Below are positions 1 to 12,690 of a DNA stretch of 64,000 bases, one piece after another. The number at the start of each line of letters is the position of its first letter. The stretch's first letter is position 1. The stretch is from Thereva unica (Eukaryota > Arthropoda > Insecta > Diptera > Therevidae). Position numbers and translations under genes: made by a program. The notes under the pieces are model-generated. The model did not search any database, had not been told where the DNA came from, and saw only the letters and a program-made list of their open reading frames with translations. The stretch spans positions 18,675,676 through 18,739,675 of the forward strand of contig OX465286.1 in the NCBI GenBank assembly GCA_949987705.1, given 5' to 3'.

Positions 1-600
1 CGAATTTAGTGAAGATAGCGAATGATATTCCTGAGGGGCAGGGCTGTTAACTGCTGTAATTGTTTTTCAACATGCCACTGTTTTAAGTGGTGTTTTAGCA
101 GAGCTGCTAACTGGGTTTAACTGGTTTCAACAGGACTATTAACTTGTTTTTAGCATGGCTTTAGCTGCTTTTCAGCAAGAGCCTATTACGACAAGAGAGA
201 AGTGAACACCCTATGCTAGTGAGTCATCCAGGCTAGTTACGTAGGGAAATATATCGGTCGATTTAATTTTTTTATGTGAAACACAGTGTAAATAATTGAA
301 ATGATAGTAAGCGAAGTACGAGCCTCTATTTATTCTACCGGCTCCATCTAATACTAATTAGCGACACAACGGTGATTGTTAATTAAAAATATATTTGTAT
401 ATCTTGTATCTCTCCAAAAACCCCTGTTTCCCAATGATTTATATTTTCTGCTTTCGTGCTTTCTTAGTACATGTTATGTATGTTATTCTTACTTGCAAAT
501 AATGTTCTCTAAATTGCTTAAAGATATTTTGAGCTTAAAATAAATTGCACCCTCTTAAAATATGTCGATAAAGCTGATTATTATGTAATTTTTTTATAAT
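1..600. other. Non-coding, no gene seen
   Basis: No open frame or element could be supported. Bases 40-190 carry several imperfect copies of short words such as gctaactg, ttaactg and tttagca, spaced 20-40 bases apart, which may be the eroded end of a transposon. The rest is AT-rich with short homopolymers. Confidence 0.6.
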
Positions 601-680
601 TACGTTTTTATTACCTTTTTATTACCCCTGATGATTATTATCTGAGGGTAATAAAAAGGTAATTAAAAAAAACGTTTTTT
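600..680. repeat. Hairpin inverted repeat of GGTAATAAA type
   Basis: An 18-base arm (attacctttttattaccc, 610-627) is exactly complementary to 646-663, around an 18-base loop. Homology continues outward on both sides to an acgttttt word, giving arms of roughly 28-35 bases with one indel. The same arm recurs with its loop start at 1820-1845, and a related direct run of three aggtaataaa units lies at 10115-10152. This looks like a small MITE or the end of one. No target-site duplication was found. Confidence 0.6.
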
Positions 681-699
681 ATGAGATTTTTTCTTACAG

Positions 700-1780
700 T
701 AAAATATTGAAAATGAAAGTACGTTCAATTGTGAATTACTCGTTCACTAGGCCCAGTCGTATCTGCTTTAAGTCTTAAAAGTCAATAATCAATTTTGCTA
801 ATATATGTATTAGAATAAAAACACCTCCAATATATAAAGGGTGTATTATAATAAGAAAATAGTAGTATATTTTTTGCACTTAAACTTATTCCACGATAAT
901 AAAAAAACAAACACTTTCTCAAAGGCACTTATATACGAAAATAACATTCAATAATATATTAAGTTATTTTGAAAAAAAAAAATTACTTACCATTTTGTTT
1001 CTATTTCAATTATTATAGTATATATATAAATAATGTCATATATTTTTTTTTTAATATATTTTAAACAAACAAATAGTATTATGTATGTATGCTATGTAAA
1101 TGTATATGTATAGGGTAAAACACATTTATTGAAAAAAAAAACCAAACAATGGCAACAAAAATTATTTACATGCGAGGTTCCAAAGAATTTAAGTAAATTA
1201 TAAATATCAAACAACAAAATTAGACAAAAAATGGCGGAACATGAGGCCGGGGAGGTGTGGGAGCAGCAATATAAATAAAAAGATTTCAGAGCAAAAACCA
1301 AAACATTTTTATTACTTATTAGTTTTTTTTTCGAATTAAATGGATAAAAAAATTATAATAAAAAATTAATAATAATTATAATTAATATAAAATAACGACA
1401 GAAACCACTCAAAACAACGAGAAAAAACGAAGGAAATTATAAGATTAAAAGTACTCTTAAAACATAATGACAAAAAAATATTTGTTTATGAAAAACAAGT
1501 TTTTTTTTACAATTAAACAAAATAATTGTATTAAATTATAAAATTCATATTTAGAGCTTGTTTTATTGCTAGAGAAATATACTACCCTAAAAAAAATTGA
1601 GAGTCTGCTGTAGTATGCAAGATTCTCTCAAAATAACAGTTCCGTTCGTCTTTTATAAAAAAAAGTGAATGAAGGTTGGACGGAATCGAATTGAGTTCAA
1701 GCCCCAAGGAATGGGCGAAGCCTTTTAGCAAAATTAACGCTAATTTTTTTTTAAATGTCATAAAATATGCCTACAATGAG
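700..1780. other. AT-rich non-coding stretch
   Basis: Poly(A) and poly(T) runs with no open frame of credible composition. Nothing beyond low-complexity DNA is seen. Confidence 0.6.
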
Positions 1781-1784
1781 GTTG

Positions 1785-1845
1785 TTTTTATTACCTTTCG
1801 TTACCTTTTTATTACTTTTTTTATTACCTTTTTATTACCCCTATT
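1785..1845 (+). repeat. Run of ttttattacc units related to the 600-680 hairpin
   Basis: Four copies of a ttattacct(t/c) word follow each other, and the last one runs into attacccct, then an AT-rich stretch like the loop at 628-645. It is therefore half of the hairpin seen at 600-680, expanded in tandem. It lies inside a short open frame that has no protein-like composition. Confidence 0.5.
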
Positions 1846-2525
1846 GATAATGATTCTGTTTTACATGAAATGTTATTACTGTAAAAGAGTTTAACTACCG
1901 TAAAAGATTAAGTACGTACAGACACCGTCTGGGAGATGATTTCCGCTATTATTACAAAGAAGACGGTTCTCTAGGTGATTAATAGTTTTACCTCCCTTTA
2001 AAGCACCGTGGCCTAGACCGGCATAACGTATCAGTTATTCTGAATAAAGTGCCTTCGTTAGTTATACTGGTGGTCATCGTCAGCTGCACGTGGCTCAGCT
2101 ACGTCCAATTAAGTTAGAAAAATGGGTGAGAGTCGTTTGTACGTAATAATCGAGAAGCTCTCAATAGCGCCTTAAAGGTAGAAGCGCAAGCCTTAGACAG
2201 TAGGCTAGTAGATATGTTGAGCTCGAGAATATCCCGCCTGTAGAAAAACTACGAGCAAGAGATGTAGTGTTAAGCTAAATATGTAGCTCGTTGGTATGGT
2301 GGCAAGTGCTGAGCAGGACCTATAATGTCATAAAGTTGGGAAGGGTGGTCCAGAAGACGGCAATAATAGGGCTAACAGGAATCATTGAAGCATATACCTA
2401 CAAACGCTTTTCATGTTCTCTGGCACCTGGTCTCCCCCTCTCTCGAGAATCAAATCAAACACCTAGCCTCGTGCAGTCTAGACCCTTAAGCCCTACTAAC
2501 GTCATAGCAACTATTTCCTACAGGA
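1846..2525. other. Unassigned, probably old transposon DNA
   Basis: The base composition is less AT-rich than on either side and continues smoothly into the RNase H remnant that follows, so this is likely the upstream part of the same decayed non-LTR element. No motif could be read in any frame. Confidence 0.35.
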
Positions 2526-2529
2526 TCTG

Positions 2530-3430
2530 CTGGTATCTTTCTCGCGATATACGGATATTCACCGATGGCTCCAAGATGTCATAAAAGATCACTGTTTTGT
2601 TACTTTCTGGTCAGCACGCTAGTGCAATCTTCCATGCGGATGTTCCGACGATCCTGAAGGCCTGTCAGATATTGAAACTTGAGCCCGATATAGCCAAGCT
2701 TCTATTGAAGCTTTGAACGGAGAAACGGTGCGCGCTGGGCGAAAAGATAGCGTGAATAAGGTCTGGATTCTTGAACATAGAAACTTGAAGGCGAACGAGA
2801 CAAAGAAAGAGAGAGAGAGCTGAATATCTAGCTAAGCAGGCAGCTTTTCTCCTGGGCTCGGAGATAGACATATGGCTATGCTATTCAAGAGGTGGGATAA
2901 AAAACTATTTTTGACTATCACCTACCTTCTAGCTACCGCCAAAGGTTAAATAGTGCAAGGGAGCCCTGTGTTATCCATTTCTCGTAGGAGATAATGCTGT
3001 CAAATTGGAGTTTCCTGCAATGCAAATGTCCTACAGCCAATTTCTGAGGCTGTTGACATTGGGAGACGTACGAATGGGAAAGATAGAGGTCCTCTTAAAT
3101 AGAGTCTGAATAGATATTGCCAGAATTACACGAGTTATCTTGTGATATTTTCCCGTAGGAGGTCATACAGCCAAATTTACAGATGTCGTTGCGATTTGGA
3201 GATAAACTAGAATGAAACGCTTTTTTTACTTCCAGTGCAAATGTTCCGCTCTAGTCAAAGCAGCTCGTTAGCGGACACTAAGCAGTTACATTCTGGAAGG
3301 CTAAAAACAAAATCTCCACAGCAGAGGTCAGAGCAATGACAAGTTTCGTAAACTTCACACACAGGATGACGGTTTTTATATCGTCGATACGATGTGCCAA
3401 AGTGCTAATTGAGTCTCCGGTTCCACTAAA
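2530..3430 (+). pseudogene. Decayed RNase H and C-terminal region of a LOA/I-like non-LTR retrotransposon
   Basis: Short conserved words are left in several frames. IFTDGSKM (about 2548-2580) matches the first catalytic aspartate motif of retroelement RNase H. AEYLAKQAA (about 2819-2845) matches the last helix, which normally reads AD-LAK-G. QCKCSALVKA (about 3235-3265) matches the C-terminal Cys-rich CPAL motif that follows RNase H in LOA/I-type elements. The order and spacing fit one element read left to right. Stops and frameshifts are frequent, so it is long dead. The tract ends near aacctaaccta (3427-3438). The clade is inferred from the presence of RNase H plus the Cys motif; I or R1 types are possible. 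Confidence 0.6.
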
Positions 3431-3567
3431 CCTAACCTAACAGACTCCGGTGGCCAAGTCATTTGGCGCATGCGTAAAAAGTAGGGTTTATATAGAAATA
3501 CGACATCGAGGTAGAGCACCACAGGATATTTAGCATAGTGTCTTTAATAGCCTCGACGTATGTACGC

Positions 3568-3821
3568 ACGTAATTATGACGAAAATTCAACATTTATTAA
3601 GAATATGAAATCTTCTAATGACGAATTTTCTTTATGAATGGCTATGTTTTTTATGACGAATTTTCTTTATAAATGACGGATTTTCTTTATGAATGACGAA
3701 TTTTCTTTATGTAAATGACGAATTTCCTTAAAAAATTACAATTTTTTTTATGAATGACGAATTTTCTTTATGTAAATGAATTTTTTTTGTTATAAATGAC
3801 GAATTTTCGTCATAATTACGT
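3568..3821. mobile_element. 254-bp MITE with perfect 21-bp terminal inverted repeats and internal tandem repeats
   Basis: The first 21 bases (3568-3588, beginning acgtaattatgacgaaaat) are the exact complement of the last 21 (3801-3821). Between them lie about eight imperfect copies of a word close to tgacgaattttctttatgaa, spaced 17-30 bases apart. Each copy contains the core gacgaattttc that also forms part of the terminal repeat. The element thus seems to have grown by repeating its own end. No clean target duplication is visible: the flanks read gtacgc and atccgcg. It has no coding capacity. Confidence 0.75.
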
Positions 3822-4140
3822 ATCCGCGTATGAAGACTATAAGAAATACACTGCTCACTATGTCATCGAAATGATGATTACAAAATGGCATTGGCGTAAG
3901 ATTTTTAAACTTAATGACATTAAAAGGACTTACAATCGTGACTTGTGCTGTGTGGTGAAGAACGCCGGTGTTGCCAGGAAGCAGATGGGCCGGATATTAG
4001 TTAGAGATAATTACTATTCAAGCAAGTTCTGAAAGTTCTATAGAACAAAAAAATACTGTTCAAAGATGCCACGATACAAACGGTGATCATTCCGGATGTT
4101 TCTTTGTTGTCCTTTAAGGATATTGTAGATAAACAAGCTC
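3822..4140 (+). other. Unidentified short open frame remnant
   Basis: The frame running to the stop at 4030-4032 encodes about 70 residues of mixed, non-repetitive composition beginning at the right edge of the MITE (words YEDYKKYTAHYVIEM, KWHWRKIFKLN). It is not low complexity, so it may be a fragment of a transposase or of another gene. No family was recognised. There is a 12-base palindrome, gttctatagaac, at 4034-4045. Confidence 0.3.
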
Positions 4141-5640
4141 TAAATAAGTAATTTTGATGTTTTTTTTATGTAAAAATATAGTTTTTGTGAAAAAAAAAAT
4201 ATTTAAGTAAAAAATTTTGGGACATTAAAAAAAAGCTTTTATAAAAAAATATATTTAAATTAAATAAAGTGTTTTTTTTTTTTGGGAGAATGAAGGGGAT
4301 ACAAATAAAAATTTTTTTGTCTTATGTGGAAGAGTACTATACACAACGGAAGAGATGCCAACTCACTCGTTGCAGGGTTGACCAACATTCTTCTAGCGTA
4401 CGCTCACTGATTGCTGCTGCACTATTTGATCTTGATAACTGCAGCTGGAGGGATGATGATGAATGATATTTGTTTTTTTTGTATTTATATAATCATTATT
4501 ATTTATTTTTATTATTATGATTATTATTATTCACAAAATCACCACAGAACACAGAGCATATTTTTTTTGTTATATTTTAAATTGTTTTCCGAGATTTTAT
4601 TTCACCATAAAAATATTTTTTTTTTTATAAACAATTTTTGTTCACCAAAAAACACAGTTTTTATATTATTGCGAAATATTGCGGAATCATGAAAAAACAC
4701 AAACACACACACACATGAACATGAAGTGATGAATACAAATTTATTTTTCATGTTTGTTAATTGTTGTTAATTGTTTTTTTGTTTTTGGTTTTTAGCATTA
4801 TATTTTATTTTTTATTCATTTTTGTTTGTTATTTGTTTGTTTTGGGGGCGGCGGGAAGAGAGAAGAAAAAATATTTATTAGAAACATTTGGTTGATTTTT
4901 TTTGTAAATTAAATATTGTATATATTTTTTTTCTCAAATTTATTTTTTATTAAGTATGTATTAAAATGAAAATATATACACGCACACACACACACGCACA
5001 CTCAAGAAAAAAAATCAACACAAATCTAAAATGTTTGCCAAAAATGACGAGTTTTTTTTTCGTTTGTATGCATTTTATTATTTATATCATTTTTTTTGAA
5101 TGAAAAATTTGTACAAATGCAATTATAATTATTTTTTACTTGTACACGGAATCCTCTTTTTTTGGTTTTCCATTTCTTAATAGTGAAAACTGGGAATAGC
5201 TTATGAAGTAACATACGAGATGAACTAGAAAAACCTTGAAATAAATAAAAACATAAAATAATAAACAAAGAAATAAAAAATAAATAAATATTATTTATAT
5301 ATATGTATATATAAAAAAAGCATAGATCTAAGCAAAACGCAAAGATTGAAGCCGAGTCTTACTAGTGTACCTACTCAACTCAAACTATGTATGTGCACTT
5401 TTCTATATATAATTAATTAAATAAATTAAATTAATAACAAAATTAAAAACTTTAGCTATTATTAGATGCTAAAAATAATAACCCAAAATAATACAGAACC
5501 AAACTCTCTCAAATTTAAATTATCCTGCATAATACAAAAACGCGACTTTTAAACACGTTTAAAGATTGGACGGCAGGACACCCAAACGTATTTTTTCTTT
5601 ATTCTTAAATAAAAATTAATTGAAACCTTATTGTTCTCGT
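4141..5640. other. AT-rich non-coding stretch with CA microsatellites
   Basis: Long A/T runs, with (CA)n tracts at about 4697-4715 and 4980-5003. No coding or structural feature is supported. Confidence 0.65.
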
Positions 5641-5990
5641 TGTTTCATACTGTAAGTCTTTTAGGGTCTAAATGCCCCTTATTTCGTTGGCTAACCCGAT
5701 TTATATAGGGTGCCAACGTTTCGTTTAGGTGAGAGATTCAGCAAACCGACGGTACTCCTCCTTGTTCATGCAGGATATAGTCTAGCACTGCCATCTTCAC
5801 AGCCTTTTTAGGCTCTTTGCCGCGCATTCAATTGTGTTCCAGAAGGTATAACACTCCGACATGCCTGTCTCCCGCCAAGCCGGGCGATTTTGTCATCTCT
5901 GCCTCAGCCGGCTGCTATTGAGTATATATCAAAACCGAAAACCCCGTCACAAATAGTTTTTGTTTTGATTTTTGTTATTTGCTTATTGAA
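5641..5990. other. Unassigned mid-GC segment
   Basis: GC content rises abruptly from about 5640. The minus strand gives the short word KKAVKMAVLDYILHEQGG (about 5760-5815), which looks protein-like, but stops flank it and no family could be named. It lies directly before the non-LTR 3' fragment, so it may belong to an older retroelement. Confidence 0.35.
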
Positions 5991-5996
5991 ATATTT

Positions 5997-6175
5997 TTCT
6001 GTTCGGTGTGTGAACTCCTACAACATCCAGAAGTTCAAGCGCAAGGTCCATCGCCTTCACATTTTGTCATCCTTCAGACTTATTAATCTCTTCGTTGTCC
6101 TATGCCTTACTTTTCGAACCAAGCTTACTACTACTAGACATTGCACAAATAGTACCAGTATCTAGAGCAAATTTT
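5997..6175 (+). pseudogene. 3' end fragment of the CR1/jockey-like family
   Basis: The words VNSYNIQKFKRKVHRLH (about 6009-6060) match the last residues of the reverse transcriptase reading frame in the copies at 41.5-43.3 kb and 47.6-48.2 kb, which read SYN(I/T)-EFKRKVH. The following aagcttactactac-(t)agacattgcac matches their 3' UTR. The poly(A) tail and the distal UTR are lost. It is a short 5'-truncated insertion. Confidence 0.7.
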
Positions 6176-6429
6176 AAGCTTGGACTTTTACATAAAAGTG
6201 CAGCCATCGCTAAATCTGAAAAGTGCTAAGAGTTGGTCACTCATGAACTTTGAGGAACTGGCTGGCGGTAGAACTGTTGTGGAATATAGATTCGATGCCA
6301 ATGCGTAATACTATCTTGATTGAGCGATGGATAAAGAACCTTTAATCAGCTCAGAACTGACACAATACTCGTGAGTCGTGTGTGGGGATTGGGCACCTTA
6401 AACCTCCAGTTACCAATCTCCTAATACGA

Positions 6430-6613
6430 CCTATGGGGTTCGACAGGGAGGGAGACCAAACCTTCGCTGGAAGGATGGCGTAGACCACGACGCTCAGAGC
6501 TTAGGGATGCCAAACTGTATGACATCGGCTCAGAATCGGGACCGGTGGAGAGAACAGTTGCGAGAGGCCAGGACCAGATCCCGGTTGTAGAGCCGTTAAA
6601 GAAGAAGAAGAAT
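6430..6613 (+). pseudogene. 3' end of an RTE-like non-LTR element with GAA tail
   Basis: From 6450 one frame reads GRPNLRWKDGVDHDAQSLG and then NRDRWREQL, ending in TAG at 6588-6590. This is the usual C-terminus of RTE-type ORF2 (GRP-LRW-D-V, then RDRWR). After 23 bases comes a short gaagaagaagaa tail (6600-6612) of the simple-repeat kind that ends RTE elements. The same tail follows the fragments at about 45.8 kb and 49.4 kb. Confidence 0.75.
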
Positions 6614-8640
6614 ACGACCGTCAAATGGTAACGCTGTTAACTCCGAATGAATGTGGAAAAGTGGAGAACGAATGGACAAGGCAAGGAGGAGTGCACACCC
6701 TTCAAAACAAGATGTAAATTTCGTGGTGTCAAGGCCTGCATGGCAGTAAGTTACTTTTTGCACTGCCCCTATAACGGTATTTTCTGGGTAGGTACTCAGG
6801 GGCATCCAGTTGTATCCTGATGATAGGAAGGCTTTGACAGGATGGACCTTTCTTTTCCTACCATGATTGTGGGACTTTTAAGGGCAAATTTAAAGTCGGA
6901 TGCCCTGGGCAAGGCCTGGATAGGGCTCTGCCTTTTTTTTGGAACCGGCTATTGGAGGTCTATGGAGGTCTGTGACTGGTTTGGCTAATAACTCTAAATG
7001 GTTCCACTTTCTGTGCCCCGTTTTTAACGCAGCCAAAGAATTTTGTTGTGGCGCTGTAAGACACTTGTAACCTTAATTTCCGGACAATGCCCCCACCACC
7101 TATGAGGGTAAAAAGCGCGAAGGACCCCACTTACAAACTTAACCTTAAAGAGAATGAATCTGCTCTTCATGTTATCTGTCGATGTCCCATAGCGATGGCA
7201 CGGAGGAAGATCTTTTTGTTTAACGAAATTCTTCTCGAGCAGTAAAGTCTGAATCTTAAAACAGATATACATGCGTGCGTGCGGTGCAAGCGGCCAATGC
7301 GCCGTATGCGGGGTTAGTTTTCGCTAACAGATAGTTGCGCTCTTGCGTTCCATTTTGTCTTTCAGACATGTCGATATAAGAAGATATGTTGGTGGTGTGT
7401 ATGTGTGTGTCCTGGGAATTTGAGGCTATGCTAATATTATTCCGGTGGAAATAATTCAAAGTAGGGGCGAACCATAGTGTATTGCCTGTGGTTCCGTTCA
7501 CGCAACTATATACATATATGCCAGGTCGCATTTGAATGCATGCACTTCTACAATATCTAGTGTTGTACACGCAACGCACGCACGCACCTCACGCACTGCA
7601 CGCACGTATGTCTCCATCTTAAGCGACAAGCCACTGGGAAGAATGATGAACCATTTCAAGCTGTCTGGCCTACAAGTATGAGATATAGGAGTGCAGCACA
7701 ATAAGCCAAGCGAAGGGGTCGCAATACTTTTGGACACTCACCAAAAAGACGAAGAAGAATCAATACCAATTTTTCTCGCTGTTTTGGCCAACAGAACAGA
7801 TTTCCTTACTTTTACCCTCAAAGTCCTTCGAGATAAACGAGTTCGCCCAGAATGTTATAGCCAAAATTCGAGGCGCTCACTTGTTTAGAACACGCATTTT
7901 TAAGGTTCAGTTTATTTGACATCAAGCTCATTGAAATGCTTATCCACCATACCATGGTACTCTTCGATCCCCCGATGCATATTACGAAGGATACAAATAT
8001 GTTATGAATATGTTCCAGAGAAGTCTGGCATCTATTATACCCCAGCCTGTGTGATATTCGTTGAAAATCCTCTAAATCCTATCGGCTATCAAAACGCCGG
8101 TAAAGCAATGAATATTGGACCAAACCAAAAATCTTTCTCAACCAGCTGTTACCCACATTACTGCAGTATCAAAATGATTGCATCTTAATTATGATTGGAT
8201 AAAAACTAGCTTTGGAGACTGCCTTTTTTTAGATAACTTAAAGATACCCCCGTGTACATGTCCTAGCTTGTAATGTGCTCCGATTTGTCGTCTACAGACA
8301 AAAAAACACAACAATCTGGGATCAATTCATTTGAAATTCTCAAATTTTGTAATGATTTGTCGGTAGGGAATTCGGTAGGTGAAGGTAACACAGGGTACTT
8401 GGTAAGAGTGGTATATGACCTCGCGTTCAAGATATGGCAGAAACATAATTGGATAGAAAGATAGGTGCGCTAATCTATCATATCTTAGGTCGTTGATGCT
8501 TACTTACAGAGCGACAGAGCTCTACCCTAGGCTAAATCGCTAAAGGACAAAATTATTGATTCAATAAACATATATATGTACTCTTTGACTTGGTCTGATA
8601 TAATCTTGACTGTAACATGATTAAATTTTTATTTCCCAAA
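6614..8640. other. Unassigned mid-GC DNA
   Basis: Base composition resembles old transposon DNA more than the surrounding AT-rich DNA. Short open frames (for example 7256-7579 minus, 7691-7888 plus, 7916-8188 plus) have no recognisable domain, no splice context and no repeats. 7570-7605 carries several acgcac words. No gene is supported. Confidence 0.45.
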
Positions 8641-11600
8641 ACGATGTAAAAACTTACTACATTAACGAAAGATTAAGAACAAAAGTGTCTATCATCAAAA
8701 TTCCACAACCACCACGAAAAATTTCTAATTCTTTCGAAATATGAATTTAAAAAATTAAAAAAAATCCCTAAATGTATGCAATTTTTAAAACAAAATAAAT
8801 TTAAAAAAACCGAAAAGTATGCAACGGAAAATAAAAACCGGTCCACAGAGACGCTACATTCTTCTTTCATGCAATAGATTATTATTTTTGAATAACAAGT
8901 ACTTTTTAAATTTTTTTTTTGTTATATATTGAATTGTTTTCGATGTAATAAAATAGAAAAAGAAATTTGAAAGAAGAGAATTTTTTTTAGAATTTTATTT
9001 AAGAAAACATAAATCCGTCGGCATTTAGCCCTATAAGAGTTGAGTAAAATGTGAAAATGTTTTTTTTTCTTAATTACGTTAGGGTTATATTGTTGTTTTC
9101 TTAAATCTTATTTTATTAGAAGTATAGGACTATAAGTAATTTGTTTATATCAAGACTTCGGAGGGACATTAGAGAATTTGAGTATTTTGTTTAGAAGAAA
9201 GAATTAACACCTAAAAAAACAGAAAAATGGGGCTCGTGGTAGATAAATTGTAGTTTAGTATCATAAATATTACACTTTATCACAATTTTAAAGGATTTTT
9301 AGTTTATAAAAATAATTGAGATTGAAGAAAGTAGGGATACAAACAAACAAAAATCAAAAACTATATATGCACGTAAAACTATTTCTTTACTCATAAAAAC
9401 ATAAAAATGTTCTTGTATATTAGAATAGAAGAAAAAAACATGAGGAACAAATCCAATAAATTACAAATATACAGTTTTTGAATATTGATCACAGAATTCA
9501 ATCTTTATTTTTTTGAGGAAAGCATTAACAGAAGTATTGTGTGTAATTTTTTAAAAATATATGATTTGATTATTGAGACCCCATAAAATATTTTTAGTGG
9601 ATAAATACGAAAGCGACCTACGACTTAAGATAACCACAGAATTGGAATATAATATAATTATATTATTGTTTAAAAAGGACACAATTTCTTTTCCTCAAAA
9701 TCGTTACTTAAAAAAAATTAAATTGACCCGATTTTTCTTTGTCTGATTACATACTAGGATTATTAAGTTTTTTTTTTATAACCGTGTAACTCCAATAATA
9801 TTATAATAAAAAAATAAAGTCGAATTCAATCTAAAATTTGTCTAATGATCTATTAAAACTATTAATAAAAATTGTTTGGTTATTTAGAAATAATGCTAAA
9901 GAGTGATAATACTTTCTGAGATAACACACACACGCGATTTCTATTAGCAAAATAAATTTAATAGTAGTACTAATAATAATAGAAATAAAGAAACTTTCCC
10001 ATATTAAAAACCACAAATATAAATTATAATAAAAGAGAAAAACCACAAACTAATCGTGAAATAAATCGAATAAAACCATAATTTTTTGTTGTTTTTATAT
10101 ATATATTGTGAAGGAATAGGTAATAAATAGGTAATAAAATAGGTAATAAAAATTGGTTATAAAAAAATATATAAAAAGCCAATTTTAAATAAAAATTTAT
10201 TTTACAAAAAAAAATATTAAATACTATATTTAAAACAAAACAAAATTTCCTAACAACAAATTTTCACACACACACGCCCGCACACCGCAGAGCACAGAAC
10301 GCAAACACTTCTCACACAAAATGCAATTAAAATTTAATGTATAAATTACTTTTTACTGGTAATTTTTTGTAATTGTTTTTTTTTGTTTTTGTTTTATAAG
10401 TATTTTACACAAGCGCTTAAAAAAAATCACACAAACAAATATTATGTTGGTTCTTTAAAAAGAACAAAAAAAAGAAAACAAATTTTTTACATTATGTATT
10501 CGGAAAAATAAAAAAAAATAAAAAAAAACATAAAAAATAATTTAATAAATGATTAAATAAAAAAACAGAAGCAACTTTTTTTGAATAATTTAATTTAACG
10601 ATAAATAACATAAAAAATAATTTCATTAAATCAAAAAAAAAATAAGAAGAATAATAAATAAATAAATAAATAATAACTAAAATCACCGAATTTAGAAACT
10701 CTTTTATATTTTAATCCAATCCAGAAAACAACCAAGCCAAAATTAAATGCACAACTAAAAAAAATAGTATTTAGTAGAAATTTCAATATTTTTTTTAGTT
10801 TTAATTTAAAATAAATTAAATATCAAAAAATTTTAATTACATTTTCCTCATCACATTCAAGTGTCATTGTATGCTGTTTTTTGGGGGGGTATATATATAT
10901 TTTTTTTAATTTGTTCTTTATTCTTTTTTAAAAATCCGTGGATTTAAATTTTTGATTCCTAAATTATTTTGGAGATGTTAAACAAAAATTTCTTGTGTGT
11001 TTTTTTTTTGTTTCTTTTTTATCAAATTATTTAATAATAAATAAAAAGAAAACAATTTATTGTTTCTGTGTATCTTCGAAAAAAAAACTATTCTAGTTTA
11101 AATTGAATATAATTCACAAATTGCTTTCTTTTTATTTTATTATTAATTTTCTTAATTTGTTATTAAATATTTTTTTTAAACAACCAATTCAATGTTTTTT
11201 TTGTTTTGTTTTAATTAAAATAAAATATAATCAACACGAAATTCTTAAAAGAAAAAACAATGAAATTATTTTTTTTTAAATTCATCTTTAAATAAATAAA
11301 ATTTGATTAATAATTTTAATTTAAAAAAAAAACACAAAAAAATACATATTTACTAAAGGAAGTTAAATTAAAATTTTTCTGTTTAAATAAAACTAAAAAA
11401 TGTAAAACAAAAATATCAAAAAAAATAATCTTAAAACAATGCTTAATAAATAAAAAAATGTTCACGAAAAAAAATTAAATAAAATTTTTGAAGAAAATAA
11501 AAAAGTAATAAAAAAAAATGAAAAAAACCATTGATTGGTGCTTATTTTTAACTAAATTATATGTTCTTATTTTTTTTAATATTTAATTTTTGATTTTGAA

Positions 11601-12690
11601 ACGGTTGTAATTTAAAAAAATCCTAAAAAAAATTATTTCACCTAATTCATTGCAATATTATCTTTTCTTTATTTTTTTTCCTAATTTTTTTTTTGTTAAT
11701 ATCCTTGTTTTTAGTTAATATCTATTTTTTTCATTTTAATATTTTTTTCAAACTATCTTTTCAAACAAACTAACAGAACAGTAACTTTCTTTTTTATAAT
11801 AATAAATCCGCACAAAAATTACACTTTTTTAAGACTTTATTTTTTTTTGTTCTTACTATTATTATTACTATTTTTTTTATTGGAAGTAAAATTTGTGTCT
11901 TTGTGCCACTAAATTTATGAAGAAAAAAAAATATTGCACAAAATCCGGAAAGTATTTTTTGTGTTATTTTTTTTTTAAATATTTAATCACAAAAAAACGT
12001 TTTTTTTTTATTTTGTTCTATTAATATTTTTACTATTTTTTTTTATTTTTTTTTTTCAATAATCATAAAAAGGACGAATTTTAATTTCTTTTTGTTTTTT
12101 ATGCTTAGCTTAAACAGTTTTTCATTTAAAAATCGCGTTTAAATAAAAAAAAACAAATCACATTAAAACGTTTAAAAAATCACACACACACAAAATATTT
12201 GTTTAAAGATTTATAATTTTTAATTTATTGTTGCGTTTTGTTTTTGGTTGTATTTTTAGTATTTTTTTATAAGAAGTGTCCGTTTTTTAAACATACATAT
12301 GTATGTTTCAAATGAGTTCTCACACAAAAAACTTTTTACGTTATATTACCGTTATTTTTTTTTGTATCAGTTATTATTCGCCAAAATTTCGAATTTATTT
12401 AAACAAAAAAAATAAAAACATTGTTCATATCTTTTTATTTTTATAGAAAAAACCGCACACAGAAATTTTTTTTATTTTTCAAAAAAAGTTGATTTTTTTT
12501 TCAAAAATAATAATAATAATAGTATTTTTTTTCGAATTAAGTATTCTTCACTATATATATACTTTCTCAAAAACCAAAAAAAAATTAAATATAACTCTTC
12601 CCAAAAAAAAACTTTCTTTTTTTTTAAAATTTTCTTAAGGCGAATTAACACAAATATAATTTTAAAAAAATGTTTTCAAAAATCTTTAAG
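8641..12690. other. Very AT-rich non-coding DNA, probably intron
   Basis: About 4 kb of A/T homopolymers and simple repeats, for example (aaat)n near 10655-10670 and three direct units of aggtaataaa at 10115-10152. No open frame other than homopolymer translations. The position downstream of the exon at 24.4-26.0 kb (minus strand) makes intron the best guess. Confidence 0.55.

Noticed and set aside
7256..7737. Overlapping minus-strand open frames of 107 and 79 codons
   Set aside because: No family, no repeats and no splice context; likely chance frames in old transposon DNA.
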